NCBI GenBank assembly: GCA_964640855.1
Contig: CAZXIX010000010.1
Location: 1-64,000 of the forward strand
DNA: 64,000 nt
Direction of reading: 5' to 3'
Origin: JAJDFU01 sp964640855
GTDB lineage: Bacteria; Bacteroidota; Bacteroidia; Chitinophagales; Saprospiraceae
The position numbers and the translations under genes were made by a program. Numbering within the stretch: the stretch's first letter is position 1; every line of letters starts with the position of its first letter. The notes under the pieces were generated by a model. That model saw only the letters and a list, made by a program, of their open reading frames with translations, had not been told where the DNA came from and ran no database searches. Below are positions 54,283-63,693 of the stretch, piece after piece.

Positions 54283-54915
54283 ATGATCACCCAATCCTTC
54301 CTCATGAAGAATCCATGGCTCCGTTCCCTGTTTCTGCTTTGCCTGATCTCGGGCATCACCCTGGGATTTGCGCGTACCGAAGACGAAGCGGAGGAAAAAA
54401 CGGAGGAGGAAACACCTGAGGCGAAGGAGGCTTACGACAAGATGATGCAGGCCCTCACGCACAAGCGCTGCCTGAATTGCCATCCCTCCGGCGACCGGCC
54501 CCGGCAAGGTGAAGACAGTCATTATCATTATTTCGGGGTGTCGCGGGGAGAAGAGGGTCACGGTGTGGCTGCCCTGCAATGTTCCACCTGCCACCAGACC
54601 GAAAACAATAATTATTCCGGCGTGCCCGGAGCGCCGCATTGGCATCTGGCCCCCTCCAGCATGGCCTGGGAAGGCTTGAGCCGGGCTGAAATCGCGGAAT
54701 CCATTCTGGACCCGGAAAGGAATGGAGGACGCTCCCTGGAAGAGATCGTGAAGCATATGACGGAAGATGCGCTGGTCCTGTGGGCCTGGGAACCCGGTGT
54801 CAACGCCAACGGCGAAGCTCGCGAAAAGCCGCCGGTTTCGAAAGAAGAATTCATTCAAGCCGTCAAAGATTGGGCGGCTGCCGGGGCTCCCATACCGGAG
54901 ACAGAAAGTAAATAG
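54283..54915 (+). CDS. Di-haem cytochrome c-type protein
   Basis: Exported protein of 210 residues with a signal peptide (FLLCLISGITLGFA) and two CxxCH haem sites (RCLNCHPS and QCSTCHQT) about 40 residues apart, with extra His-rich segments (SHYHYF, PHWHLAPS) as possible distal ligands. It is encoded 36 bp upstream of the molybdenum hydroxylase subunits and is probably their electron acceptor. Either ATG (54283 or 54304) could be the start. Confidence 0.9.
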   Translation: MITQSFLMKNPWLRSLFLLCLISGITLGFARTEDEAEEKTEEETPEAKEAYDKMMQALTHKRCLNCHPSGDRPRQGEDSHYHYFGVSRGEEGHGVAALQCSTCHQTENNNYSGVPGAPHWHLAPSSMAWEGLSRAEIAESILDPERNGGRSLEEIVKHMTEDALVLWAWEPGVNANGEAREKPPVSKEEFIQAVKDWAAAGAPIPETESK

Positions 54916-54951
54916 GAGAACCCATTTGTACTACGATCAACATCATCTGAA

Positions 54952-55419
54952 ATGAAAATATCCTTTAGCCTGAACGGGAAACCGGTATCGGTAGATGTGG
55001 ATGAGAATCTTCCTCTCCTCTGGGTGGTCCGGCATTACCTGGATCAGAAAGGGACCAAATTCGGTTGCGGCAAGGCGGCATGCGGTGCCTGTACCCTGCA
55101 TGTAGACGGAGAGGCGGTCCGGTCCTGCTCCTATGCCGCCAAATTCGCAGAAGGAAAAGAAGTGACGACCATCGAAGGGCTTTCCCGGGGGGAAAGACTT
55201 CACCCGGTCCAGCAAGCCTGGATGGAGCATATCGTTCCGCAATGCGGCTACTGCCAGCCCGGATTTATGATGGCCACGGCCGCCTTGCTGGAAAAGATCC
55301 CTAATCCCACCGATGAGGATATCGACAACAACATCGTGAACATCTGCCGCTGCGGCACCTACTACCGGATGCGCAAAGCCATCCATCGCGCTGCGGAAAT
55401 AAAAGCACTCAACACTTAA
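54952..55419 (+). CDS. iorA: (2Fe-2S) subunit of isoquinoline-type oxidoreductase
   Basis: Small subunit of 155 residues. Plant-type [2Fe-2S] cluster CGKAACGACTLHVDGEAVRSC (Cys residues at 39-60) and the helical-domain second cluster with QCGYCQPGFM and ICRCGTYYRM. It transfers electrons from the molybdenum subunit to the cytochrome. Full length; 10 bp to the large subunit. Symbol given by family similarity to IorA. Confidence 0.94.
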   Translation: MKISFSLNGKPVSVDVDENLPLLWVVRHYLDQKGTKFGCGKAACGACTLHVDGEAVRSCSYAAKFAEGKEVTTIEGLSRGERLHPVQQAWMEHIVPQCGYCQPGFMMATAALLEKIPNPTDEDIDNNIVNICRCGTYYRMRKAIHRAAEIKALNT

Positions 55420-55429
55420 TCTCCCGATC

Positions 55430-57598
55430 ATGGCTGAAGAACAAAAGAAAAAAGGCTTTTCCCGGCGTAAGTTCCTGATCCGCTCTACGATCGGGGTGGG
55501 TGTAGTACTGGGTGTCGGCATCGTGACCCGTCCGCTGCAAAAACGCTTCTTGGCCGGGGTCGCCAATACGATTGAAGTTCCCTATTCGGGAGAAGGGATG
55601 GAGCCCCGGCTTTGGTTCGAGATCAAAGCCGATAACAGCATACTATTCCACAGTCCCAAGGTGGAGATGGGGCAGGGAACCCTGACCGGGCTCGCCCAGA
55701 TCGCCGCAGACGAACTGGAAGTGAATATGGAAAACATGGAGGTTGTACATGCCTCCTCCATCTCCGGAAATGTGGATCTGTTCTCCACGGGTGGCAGCAC
55801 CTCTATCAGTAGCTTGTGGATGCCCTTGCGGGAGCTGGCCGCCACCATGCGGCAGATGATGATCAACGAAACCGCCCGGATCTGGGGGGTAGAGGCGAGT
55901 AGTCTGAAAGCCGAGAGCGGAAAAGTGAAAGGTAGTGGGCAGGAAATAACCTACGGAGAGATCGTAGCACTGGTGCAGGAATGGGATGTGCCCTCCGCAC
56001 CGCCGCTCAAAGAGATAAGTGAATACCGGTACGTTGGGCGCCCCGTAACCCGGGTTGATCTCGAGGACAAGGTCCTGGGCGCACCCATTTTCGGATTGGA
56101 CATTACCCTGGCGGGTATGCTGTACGGTACGGTCGTTCGGCCCACCCGGATCGGGGCCAAATTCGTCGATGCCGATACCCGCGAAGCCGAGCAAATGCCG
56201 GGTGTGGTCCGGGTGGTGAAGGAAAAAGATTTCGTAGGCGTGGTGGCAGAAACCTGGGAGCAAGCCGAAAGGGCCAAACAAGCCATACAGGCAAACTGGG
56301 AGGTGGAACGGGAATGGGATGAGCAGGATATCCGGGATGCGGTCGAGGTGGGCCAGGGAGATCCTGTCGTCATTCAGAAAAAAGGTTCTGCCAAACGGAT
56401 TCTGAAAAACGAGGGAGGTGTCATCACCGCTGAATACCGAAGTCCCCTGGGAGCCCATGCCCAGATGGAACCCAACGGGGCTTTAGCCTATGTCGAAGGC
56501 GATAAAGCCACCATTCATATTTCTACGCAGGTCGTCGAGATCACCCGAAAGGAAGTGGCTTCCCGGCTGGGTATCAAAAAGGAGGACGTCAACATCGTCC
56601 CTGCTTATTTGGGAGGCGGCTTCGGTCGGAGGCTGCATACTCCCCACGCCATCCAGACGGCGGTGATGTCCCGGGCGGTGGGTAAGCCGGTCAAGTACTT
56701 CTTCACCCGCAAAGAGGAATTTCAGCAGGATATGTTTCGCCCGCCGACCCACAACGTATTGAAGGCCAAACTGGACGAAAACGGCAGGATCAAAGCGATC
56801 GAGCACAACATTTCCAGCGGGGATGTGATGTACGGATCGCCGCTCCTTCCCGAATTCATGCAAGCCGCCCTCGGCTCGGATGTAGGAGCCTGGCGGGGGG
56901 GTATGATCCAGTACGGAGCCATTCCCAACTACCGGGCGGTTTCCTGGCGGGTCAAATTGCCTTTTGCCACCAGCTGGTGGCGCAGCCTGGGCCTGCTGGC
57001 CAACACCTTTGCCATCGAAAGCTTCATGGACGAGCTGGCCGTAGCAGCCGGAAAGAACCCGGTTCAGTTTCGCCTGGATCAGATCCAGGACGATAAAGCG
57101 GGTTTCCGCCTCAGGGAAGTCATCCAAACGGCCGCCGACAAAGCCGGCTATACGGATGAAGTCATCAACGGCCGCGCCATGGGCTTTGCCGCTTCCACCG
57201 ATGTGAATACGCCCTGTGCGCAAGTAGCCGAAGTCTCCGTGGAAAATGGGGAGATCAAAGTACACAAGGTAACCTGCGTGCTGGACCCTGGTGTGGTCAT
57301 CAATCCGGATCAGGTGCGCGCCCAGTGCGAAGGAGCCATCATCATGGGCATGAGTGCCTCCCTGTTCGAAGAGATGACGGTGAAAAAAAGCGAACTTTGG
57401 CCTACCATCTACGGGCCCTACCGGATGGCGTTGATGAAGCATGCGCCCCGGGAGATCGATATTACCCTGCTGGAAAATAACGATACACCCGGCGGGGTAG
57501 GGGAACCGCCCCTGGGGCCGATCGGAGCCGCCGTCGCCAATGCCGTGTTTCGGATCACCGGCAAGCGCCTGCGGGAGATGCCGTTGAAGGTGGGGTAG
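55430..57598 (+). CDS. iorB: Molybdopterin-binding subunit of isoquinoline-type oxidoreductase
   Basis: Large subunit of 722 residues. It begins with a Tat signal (SRRKFLIRSTIGVGVVLGVG), so the complex is exported. Xanthine-oxidase-family Mo-cofactor segments: GGGFGRRL, GAWRGG, and GVGEPPLGPIGAAVANAVF with the catalytic Glu. It is fused N- and C-terminal halves as in IorB, expected to hydroxylate N-heterocycles or oxidise aldehydes. Organised cytochrome-iorA-iorB. The substrate is uncertain. Confidence 0.94.
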   Translation: MAEEQKKKGFSRRKFLIRSTIGVGVVLGVGIVTRPLQKRFLAGVANTIEVPYSGEGMEPRLWFEIKADNSILFHSPKVEMGQGTLTGLAQIAADELEVNMENMEVVHASSISGNVDLFSTGGSTSISSLWMPLRELAATMRQMMINETARIWGVEASSLKAESGKVKGSGQEITYGEIVALVQEWDVPSAPPLKEISEYRYVGRPVTRVDLEDKVLGAPIFGLDITLAGMLYGTVVRPTRIGAKFVDADTREAEQMPGVVRVVKEKDFVGVVAETWEQAERAKQAIQANWEVEREWDEQDIRDAVEVGQGDPVVIQKKGSAKRILKNEGGVITAEYRSPLGAHAQMEPNGALAYVEGDKATIHISTQVVEITRKEVASRLGIKKEDVNIVPAYLGGGFGRRLHTPHAIQTAVMSRAVGKPVKYFFTRKEEFQQDMFRPPTHNVLKAKLDENGRIKAIEHNISSGDVMYGSPLLPEFMQAALGSDVGAWRGGMIQYGAIPNYRAVSWRVKLPFATSWWRSLGLLANTFAIESFMDELAVAAGKNPVQFRLDQIQDDKAGFRLREVIQTAADKAGYTDEVINGRAMGFAASTDVNTPCAQVAEVSVENGEIKVHKVTCVLDPGVVINPDQVRAQCEGAIIMGMSASLFEEMTVKKSELWPTIYGPYRMALMKHAPREIDITLLENNDTPGGVGEPPLGPIGAAVANAVFRITGKRLREMPLKVG

Positions 57599-57713
57599 TA
57601 GTTGAGTAGTTAAGTGAGAAAATAGTTGAGTGGGAAAGAGGGTTAAAGGGGACTTGAAAAGGAAGTTTCCGACTCGTTATCCGATACCCGTTACCCGATA
57701 CCTAATCGAACCT

Positions 57714-58127
57714 ATGCACAATCAATTCGAAGGAACCTGGAAACTGATCGAGTGGGTAGCCGAGCTGCCGGATGGGAATCACGTATTTCCCTACGGAAAA
57801 GAAGCTGTAGGCCGGCTGATGTACACGAGTCAGGGGCAGATGAGCGTGCAGATCATGAAGCGGGACCGCTTTCACTTCCGTACCGATAACATCCTCCAGG
57901 GAGAAGCCGAAGAAATGCAGGAAGCCTACAAAGGCTACATCGGTTATGCGGGCACCTATTCGCTGTCGCCGGATGAGGACCGGATCACCCATCACATCCA
58001 GGTGAGTTCCTATCCCAATTGGGTCGGGCGGAAACAGGTACGGGATTATACCTTCGTCGAAGGAAAACTGCAGATGCACGCCAATCTTCAATCCGGCAAA
58101 CACCGGCTGATCTGGGAGAAGATGTAG
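57714..58127 (+). CDS. Lipocalin-like protein
   Basis: Protein of 137 residues with no signal peptide. Lipocalin-type beginning FEGTWKLIEWVAELPDG, strand GRLMYTSQGQMSVQIM, YAGTYSLSPDEDRITHHIQVS and a C-terminal KHRLIWEKM, typical of the lipocalin_5 group. It probably binds a small hydrophobic ligand. The ATG at 57714 is chosen because the upstream in-frame residues look non-coding. The upstream spacer has short GTTGAGTAG repeats and CCGATACCCG/CCCGATACC repeats. Confidence 0.83.
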   Translation: MHNQFEGTWKLIEWVAELPDGNHVFPYGKEAVGRLMYTSQGQMSVQIMKRDRFHFRTDNILQGEAEEMQEAYKGYIGYAGTYSLSPDEDRITHHIQVSSYPNWVGRKQVRDYTFVEGKLQMHANLQSGKHRLIWEKM

Positions 58128-58426
58128 GGAAATGGTTGAGTAGGGAAGTAGGTATCGAATTTCATGGATCTGGGTGTTCAAACGCTGAGTTTTCCGGAAT
58201 TGCGGGCGGATTTCCCTTTAGGGAATAAAAGGGCGCGGGGAGGGAAAACGGTATCGGTTATCAGGTATTGGGTTGGAGTGCAGCGGAGATCCTGACAATT
58301 GGTCCGAATATCAGCCTCCAGGAAAACCAAGATTCGCATCGTCAGGGTATCCGAATATCTGCCTTCAACTCGCCATTTGCCATTTGCTTTTGTAGAGGTC
58401 ATTGAAAATCCAAAATCGATCCCATT
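58128..58426. other. Spacer before the reductase gene
   Basis: 299 bp without a supported gene. GTTGAGTAG recurs as in the spacer before 57714. No hairpin or promoter motif stands out. Confidence 0.4.
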
Positions 58427-59638
58427 ATGTCGCGACCTTATGACCTTATCTTGCTGGGTGCCACCGGCTTCACCGGCCGCTTTGTGGCTCAATATTTACT
58501 CAAGACCTATGGTTGGGGCGGGGATTTGAAATGGGCCATCGCCGGTCGCAACCTCGGCAAGCTGCATCGGCTGCGGGACGAACTCGGGCAATCTGATCTG
58601 CCGTATTTCGTGGCCGATAGCCTGGATCCCACTTCCCTGGATCAGATGACGGCCCAGGCGAAGGTGTTGTGCAGCACCGTGGGGCCTTTCGCCAAATACG
58701 GTTCAGAAGTGGTCGCTTCCTGCGTACGCCAGGGTACCCACTATTGCGACATCACCGGGGAGATCCAGTGGATCAAACGCATGATCGACGCCCATCATCA
58801 GGAGGCCGAGGCCAAAAAGCTTCGGATCGTCCACTGCTGCGGCTTTGATTCCATTCCCTCCGACCTGGGCGTTTTCTGGCTGCAAAAGCAAGCTAAAGAA
58901 CGCACGGGTCAGTATTGCCGGCACATCAAGACCGGCCTGAAGGCTGCCAAAGGCGGATTCAGCGGCGGCACCATCACCAGTCTGACCAGCGTGGTCGAGG
59001 AGGCCTACCAGGACAAAAGCCTCTTCGGCTTGCTGAACGACCCCTATGGCCTGAATCCGGACGGGCAGAAAGAAGGGCCCGACCGGCGCGATCTGCGGGA
59101 AGTAGTGTACGATGAAGACTTCAAAAGCTGGATCTGTCCTTTCGTCATGGCGCCGATCAACACCAAGGTCGTCCGGCGGGGGCATGCGCTGCGGGATTAT
59201 CCCTACGGCCGGGACTTCCGCTACGAGGAGGTCAGCCTGACCGGCGATGGACTGGGCGGGAAGATCAAGGGCTATGCGATCGGCACCGTGCTGGGGCTTT
59301 TCTACAAAGCCAAACCGGGTTCCTTCAGCAAATGGATGCTGGACAAAATCACACCCGATCCCGGGCAGGGACCCAGCCCGAAGAGCCTGGAAAACGGCTT
59401 TTGGGTCTATGATCAGGTGGGCATACTGCCGGATGGGGAGATCCTCCGATCCCGGATTTCTACCGATTACGACCCGGGTTACGGCTCCACCTCACGCATG
59501 CTGGGCGAGTCGGCCGTTTGCCTGGCTCAGGACGAGCTGCCCGAAAATTACGGCATGCAAACCCCCGCCTCGGCCATGGGAGACAAGCTCCTAACCCGCT
59601 TGCAGGAGAAGGCAGAGGTGAAGTTTCGGATGAAGTAG
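58427..59638 (+). CDS. Saccharopine dehydrogenase-like (trans-acting enoyl reductase type) protein
   Basis: NAD(P)-binding oxidoreductase of 403 residues. N-terminal LILLGATGFTGRFVAQYLL (Rossmann GATGFTG), then CSTVGPFAKYGSEVVASC, GTHYCDITGE and IVHCCGFDSIPSDLGVF, the hallmark of the trans-acting enoyl reductase branch of the saccharopine dehydrogenase superfamily, which acts on lipid or polyketide intermediates in actinobacteria. Here the substrate is unknown. It may be monocistronic. Confidence 0.9.
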   Translation: MSRPYDLILLGATGFTGRFVAQYLLKTYGWGGDLKWAIAGRNLGKLHRLRDELGQSDLPYFVADSLDPTSLDQMTAQAKVLCSTVGPFAKYGSEVVASCVRQGTHYCDITGEIQWIKRMIDAHHQEAEAKKLRIVHCCGFDSIPSDLGVFWLQKQAKERTGQYCRHIKTGLKAAKGGFSGGTITSLTSVVEEAYQDKSLFGLLNDPYGLNPDGQKEGPDRRDLREVVYDEDFKSWICPFVMAPINTKVVRRGHALRDYPYGRDFRYEEVSLTGDGLGGKIKGYAIGTVLGLFYKAKPGSFSKWMLDKITPDPGQGPSPKSLENGFWVYDQVGILPDGEILRSRISTDYDPGYGSTSRMLGESAVCLAQDELPENYGMQTPASAMGDKLLTRLQEKAEVKFRMK

Positions 59639-59817
59639 AGGAACGGTTGCTGCTGTGCCTCAATAAAATAAACCCAATTCCTTTTCGGGTTCGGGAGTGA
59701 GAGCTTTTTAAGCCTCGCAGGGTGGACGCCTGCCAAATTGCCGCCTTGCCTTGCCTGTTGGGTTCCTGGCCGTTATCTTGTTCTTGTGATTGCGTTACTA
59801 CGAAACATCCCGCTTTG

Positions 59818-60447
59818 ATGTCCCCGGAATCCATGCAAAAGCTCATTGCCGACGGCAAGACCCGGCAAGCCATTCAGGCTTTGCGGTCCGTCTCTTCCCA
59901 GGATGAAGACTGGGTAAACAAGGTCCGCATGCAATCCTCCCGCTTTGAGACCCTCGAAAACCAAAAACACGAGGGTACCTTGACTCCGGCGGAGTACACC
60001 CTCGAAAAGAACAAGATCGACAGGGCCCTGCTCCATTTGATCGAACAGATGCCGGCGGATGCCAGGGTGGCCCCCGGGCCCGGCAGGTCCGGAGCCAAAA
60101 GGCGAAACCTGATCATCGCTGCCATCACCTTCCTGGCAGCCGTAGCGACCATCACCGGATATACGCTGAAGGATTTTTGGGGAAAGGACACTCCTCTAGA
60201 AATCCGCGAACCCGAAGGTCAGCCCGGGTATTCGGACAAGACTCCCCCGGCCCCGGCTGAGCCGCAAAATAGCGGACCCAACCTCAACACCAATGGCGGA
60301 AACGTAAAATTGGAAACCCAAGGGGACCAAAGCCCGGCCGTCATCGGCACCGACGTGAATATTTCCTACGGTAAAATTGACCTGGAGGAGGAAGCTGCTG
60401 AGGCTACGCCCGATTCCGTGAAAACCGATAGCACGAAAAAGAAATAG
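59818..60447 (+). CDS. Membrane protein with effector-associated domain (EAD11) and SPAV motif
   Basis: Protein of 209 residues. Residues 5-80 match the EAD11 adaptor pattern of conflict-system proteins: helices LIADGKTRQAIQALRS, SSRFETLENQKHEG and EKNKIDRALLHLIEQM. Then a Pro/Gly/Arg linker, one membrane helix (97-116, NLIIAAITFLAAVATITGY), a Pro/Glu-rich linker and the motif QGDQSPAVIGTDVNISYG at 168-185, then a Glu/Lys tail. EAD domains join signalling proteins to effectors by like-with-like contact, so an EAD11-bearing effector elsewhere is expected. The ATG at 59818 is preferred over an upstream GTG (59722) because the domain begins there. Confidence 0.78.
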   Translation: MSPESMQKLIADGKTRQAIQALRSVSSQDEDWVNKVRMQSSRFETLENQKHEGTLTPAEYTLEKNKIDRALLHLIEQMPADARVAPGPGRSGAKRRNLIIAAITFLAAVATITGYTLKDFWGKDTPLEIREPEGQPGYSDKTPPAPAEPQNSGPNLNTNGGNVKLETQGDQSPAVIGTDVNISYGKIDLEEEAAEATPDSVKTDSTKKK

Positions 60448-60529
60448 CCCAAAGCCGGATTACATGCTGGAAATCCATGTTTCAGAATGGTTTGTGGAAT
60501 AGGGGATGGCTTTGGTTCCTTATAGTAGT

Positions 60530-60672
60530 AGGCGATTATTGAGTTTTATTTATTATTCGTTCCATTGTAGCGGCGAATTCATTCGCCGCCAGGGTGACGA
60601 TTCAGGGCGGCAGTTAAAACAGCCGCGACAGTTGATCTGGAACGAATATTTCTTGAAAATCCATAATCGCCT
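60530..60672. repeat. 143-bp nested inverted repeat (MITE/REP-like)
   Basis: Symmetric arms: AGGCGATTAT (60530-60539) with ATAATCGCCT (60663-60672); 14-nt partly paired segments; TATTCGTTCCA (60554-60564) with TGGAACGAATA (60638-60648). Inside, a separate perfect hairpin GCGGCGAAT (60570-60578) with ATTCGCCGC (60581-60589). It fills most of the 269-bp spacer 60448-60716. Confidence 0.8.
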
Positions 60673-60716
60673 GCCTGGCATATGAAATTTATTCTCTGTA
60701 TTCCAAGCCATCGGTA

Positions 60717-63599
60717 ATGCGACACCTGAAACCCATATTCTACCTAACCCTTCTCCTCCCCATTTTCCTCCCCGCCCAGAAGGTCACCACCCGCGGCGAC
60801 AACAGCCCGGCCGTCATAGCGCAGACCCTCTCCGCTACCTATGGCATCCGACCCGGTATCCTGGAGGAGCTGCTGGATATCTATGCCCTGCAGGGACTCT
60901 CCCCATCCGCTCGCACCGAACGTGTAAAAGCCCTGGCCGAGAAATACAAAAATCTCTCCAAAACCGGCGAGGTGCTCAGCCCTGAGCAGCAAAAGGAACT
61001 CGGCATTGCGGACAATCCGGAAGCCACCCGCGCCCTGGAATTCGACCTGTTCCTGTCCACTCACGGCCAAAACAGCCCGGCCGTCTATGCACCGGGAGGC
61101 TACGTGGAAATTTGGTACGGCATCGCTCCCGAAGCCTTCAAAAGCATCTGGTCCACCCTGGAAAGCCAGCAACAGGATGCCGAGACTTTCGCCCGCCAAC
61201 TGTCCGACCAGGTGCAAAAGTTCAAGACGCTGGGCGATGAACTGAAGGTGCGCGCCAAATACGATCCGGTAGCCCAGAAAGCCAGGGAAAAGCTGGATGC
61301 CGGCGACCTGGCTGGGGCCGAGCGGATCCTGCTGGAAGATGTCTTCGGCCTCAACAAACAAACCGCCTACCGGAATTTTGAAGCCGCCCTCATCCGCGAA
61401 CTGAATCTGAAATACCGGGACACAACCACCCAATTGTTCCGCAACGCGGTGATGCTGGATCCCGAGAACGCGGATTACTGTCTTGTGTATGCCGACAATC
61501 TGCAGCGCATGGCGCAATACGAGGAGGCCGTAGATCAATACGAAAAATCCATCCGTCTGGTCCGGCAGACCGCCGCCACCGACAGCAGCGAACTGAGCCT
61601 GCGGTACAACAACCTCGGCAGCACCTATAACTTCATGGGAGAATACGAGCGGGCCATCGAATACCTGGAAAAGTCGCTGGCCATTGACCGGCAATTGTAT
61701 GGCGAAGCCCATCCCCTGGTGGCCATGGTGTACTCGAACCTGGGGCTGACCTATACCTACAAAGGCGATTTCGAAAAAGGAAGCCGCTTTTTCCGGCAGA
61801 CCCTGGCCATCGATCAGGCGGTCTATGGGGATGACCACCCGACTACCGCCAGAAGCTACAACAACCTGGGGGAGGTCTTCCGACGGAAAGGGCAATACGA
61901 CGAAGCGATCGCCAACTACGAAAAAGCACTGTCCATCTACCGCCAGGCCTTCGGAAACGTCCATCCCCAGGTGGCTCTGGTGTACAACAACCTGGCTCTG
62001 ATCCACGAAGCAAAAGGGGAATTTGATCAGGCGATCCTTTTACTGGAGGAAGCAGGAGCGATCGACCGGCAGATCTATGGAGAGATCCATCCGGCCCTTT
62101 CCCGGAACTACAACAATCTGGGGGAGGCGTATCGCAATCAGGGCGAGTACCGCCCGGCCCTGGAAAATTACGAGAAAGCCTTGTCGATCGGCCGGCAGGT
62201 GCATGGGGAGATCCATCCGGAAGTTTCGGTGATCTACAACAACATAGGCCTGGTTTACAACGCGCAGAGAGACCACGACCGGGCTATCGAATACCACGAA
62301 AAAGGTTTGTCCATCGGACGAGAAGTGTATGGGGGGATCCACCCGGAATTGGCGGCCATGCACAACAACCTGGGAGAAGCTCACCGCATGAAAGGGGCGA
62401 ATGAGCAGGCGATCCGGTACTACGAACAAGCCCTGGCCATCGATCGGGAGGTCTATGAGGAACCCCACCCGCATACGTCCATGATCTACAACAATGTAGC
62501 GTTGGTCCACATCGCTGAGGGGGCTTATGGAGAGGCCACCGACTACCTGGAAAAGGCGCTGGCCATCGACCGGGAGGTGTACGGGGAGAAGCATCCGTCC
62601 GTCGCGAGAAGCTACAATAACCTGGGGGAGGTGTTTCGGCAGCTCGGAGATCCTGCCCGGGCTCTCGAGTACTTCCATAAGGCGCTGAGCATCAACCGCG
62701 CCATGTACGGGGAAAACCATCCCGAAGTGGCCGGCATCTACAACAACCTGGCCCTGATCGCCGAGTCGGAGGCGGATTACGAGCTGGCTTTGCTCCAGTT
62801 GGAAAAAGCCCTGGCGATCTATTTGCAGGTGTATGGGGAAAGCCATCCCCAGGTCGCTTCGGTTCATACCAATATGGGATTCATCCAGGAAGCCAGGGGC
62901 GCTTACGATCCGGCGATTGCCCAGTTGGAAAAAGCGCTGAAGATCTACCGGCAGATCTATGGCGAAAACCACCTGGAGGTGGCCAGAAGTTATAAAGATC
63001 TGGGAGAAGTTTACCACTTGAAAGGGGACTACAGGCCAGCGATCGACTGCTACGAAAAGGCCCTGCCCCTGTACAAAGGCCTGTTCCCGGAGGGGGATCC
63101 TGCAGCCATCACCTTACAACAGAACCTCGGCCGGGCCACCAACGAATGGGGGATGGGCTTTTTCCTCGAAGGTCAATACGAGGAGACCCTGGCCATTTTC
63201 CAAAAGGCCTTGCGGATCTGCGAGGAGTCGGGCGACGAGGCCTACACGGTCATCTGCCTGAATAACATAGGGACCAGTCTGAAATACCTGGAGCAATGCG
63301 ATTCCGCTTTGGTCTATCTCGACCGGGGCATTACCTCCGCCGAATCCCAGGAAGCGAAGCTGATGGAATACGTAGAAACCTTGCCCGACAGCATTCGCAA
63401 CGATCCGGATTTCCCGCCCGCCCTGGCCGAGGTTTCCTTCCGGCCGTATATCCTGCAGCTCTACTTCCACAAAGCCGGCTGCCTGGACCAACTGGGGCAA
63501 AAGAAAAAAGCCCGCCAGCTCTTCGACCGGCTGAAAGGGGAAGCGATCCGGGACGAGAACGAGGCATTCCTGAAGGAGATCGAGGCGGAGGGGTATTGA
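60717..63599 (+). CDS. Secreted TPR protein with SPAV-motif N-terminus
   Basis: Exported protein of 960 residues, signal peptide 1-20. N-terminal motif RGDNSPAVIAQTLSATYG (26-43), a helical module (44-95, ILEELLDIYALQGLS...) and a second motif HGQNSPAVYAPGGYVEIWYG (116-135). From about 292 to 796 it has twelve 42-residue TPRs of the NNLG...Y..ALAI.R..YGE.HP type, and then a C-terminal helical part. The SPAV motif is also in the EAD11 protein upstream. TPRs of this type often accompany CHAT or NB-ARC signalling proteins. It may be a periplasmic sensor or scaffold for the membrane EAD protein. A 269-bp spacer separates the two genes. Confidence 0.85.
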   Translation: MRHLKPIFYLTLLLPIFLPAQKVTTRGDNSPAVIAQTLSATYGIRPGILEELLDIYALQGLSPSARTERVKALAEKYKNLSKTGEVLSPEQQKELGIADNPEATRALEFDLFLSTHGQNSPAVYAPGGYVEIWYGIAPEAFKSIWSTLESQQQDAETFARQLSDQVQKFKTLGDELKVRAKYDPVAQKAREKLDAGDLAGAERILLEDVFGLNKQTAYRNFEAALIRELNLKYRDTTTQLFRNAVMLDPENADYCLVYADNLQRMAQYEEAVDQYEKSIRLVRQTAATDSSELSLRYNNLGSTYNFMGEYERAIEYLEKSLAIDRQLYGEAHPLVAMVYSNLGLTYTYKGDFEKGSRFFRQTLAIDQAVYGDDHPTTARSYNNLGEVFRRKGQYDEAIANYEKALSIYRQAFGNVHPQVALVYNNLALIHEAKGEFDQAILLLEEAGAIDRQIYGEIHPALSRNYNNLGEAYRNQGEYRPALENYEKALSIGRQVHGEIHPEVSVIYNNIGLVYNAQRDHDRAIEYHEKGLSIGREVYGGIHPELAAMHNNLGEAHRMKGANEQAIRYYEQALAIDREVYEEPHPHTSMIYNNVALVHIAEGAYGEATDYLEKALAIDREVYGEKHPSVARSYNNLGEVFRQLGDPARALEYFHKALSINRAMYGENHPEVAGIYNNLALIAESEADYELALLQLEKALAIYLQVYGESHPQVASVHTNMGFIQEARGAYDPAIAQLEKALKIYRQIYGENHLEVARSYKDLGEVYHLKGDYRPAIDCYEKALPLYKGLFPEGDPAAITLQQNLGRATNEWGMGFFLEGQYEETLAIFQKALRICEESGDEAYTVICLNNIGTSLKYLEQCDSALVYLDRGITSAESQEAKLMEYVETLPDSIRNDPDFPPALAEVSFRPYILQLYFHKAGCLDQLGQKKKARQLFDRLKGEAIRDENEAFLKEIEAEGY

Positions 63600-63693
63600 C
63601 GGGCTTCCCCCCGCATGCAAAAAAGCTCCATCTATCCTGCTGTCCGATGGGAGGAATGATTACATTTAAAGAAACCAGCCCATTTCTTTTCTC

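Noticed and set aside
57670..57705. CCGATACCCG/CCCGATACC repeats as a direct-repeat array
   Set aside because: Only two or three short copies, with similar ACCCGATACC strings near 9.5 kb; too little for a CRISPR or iteron call.
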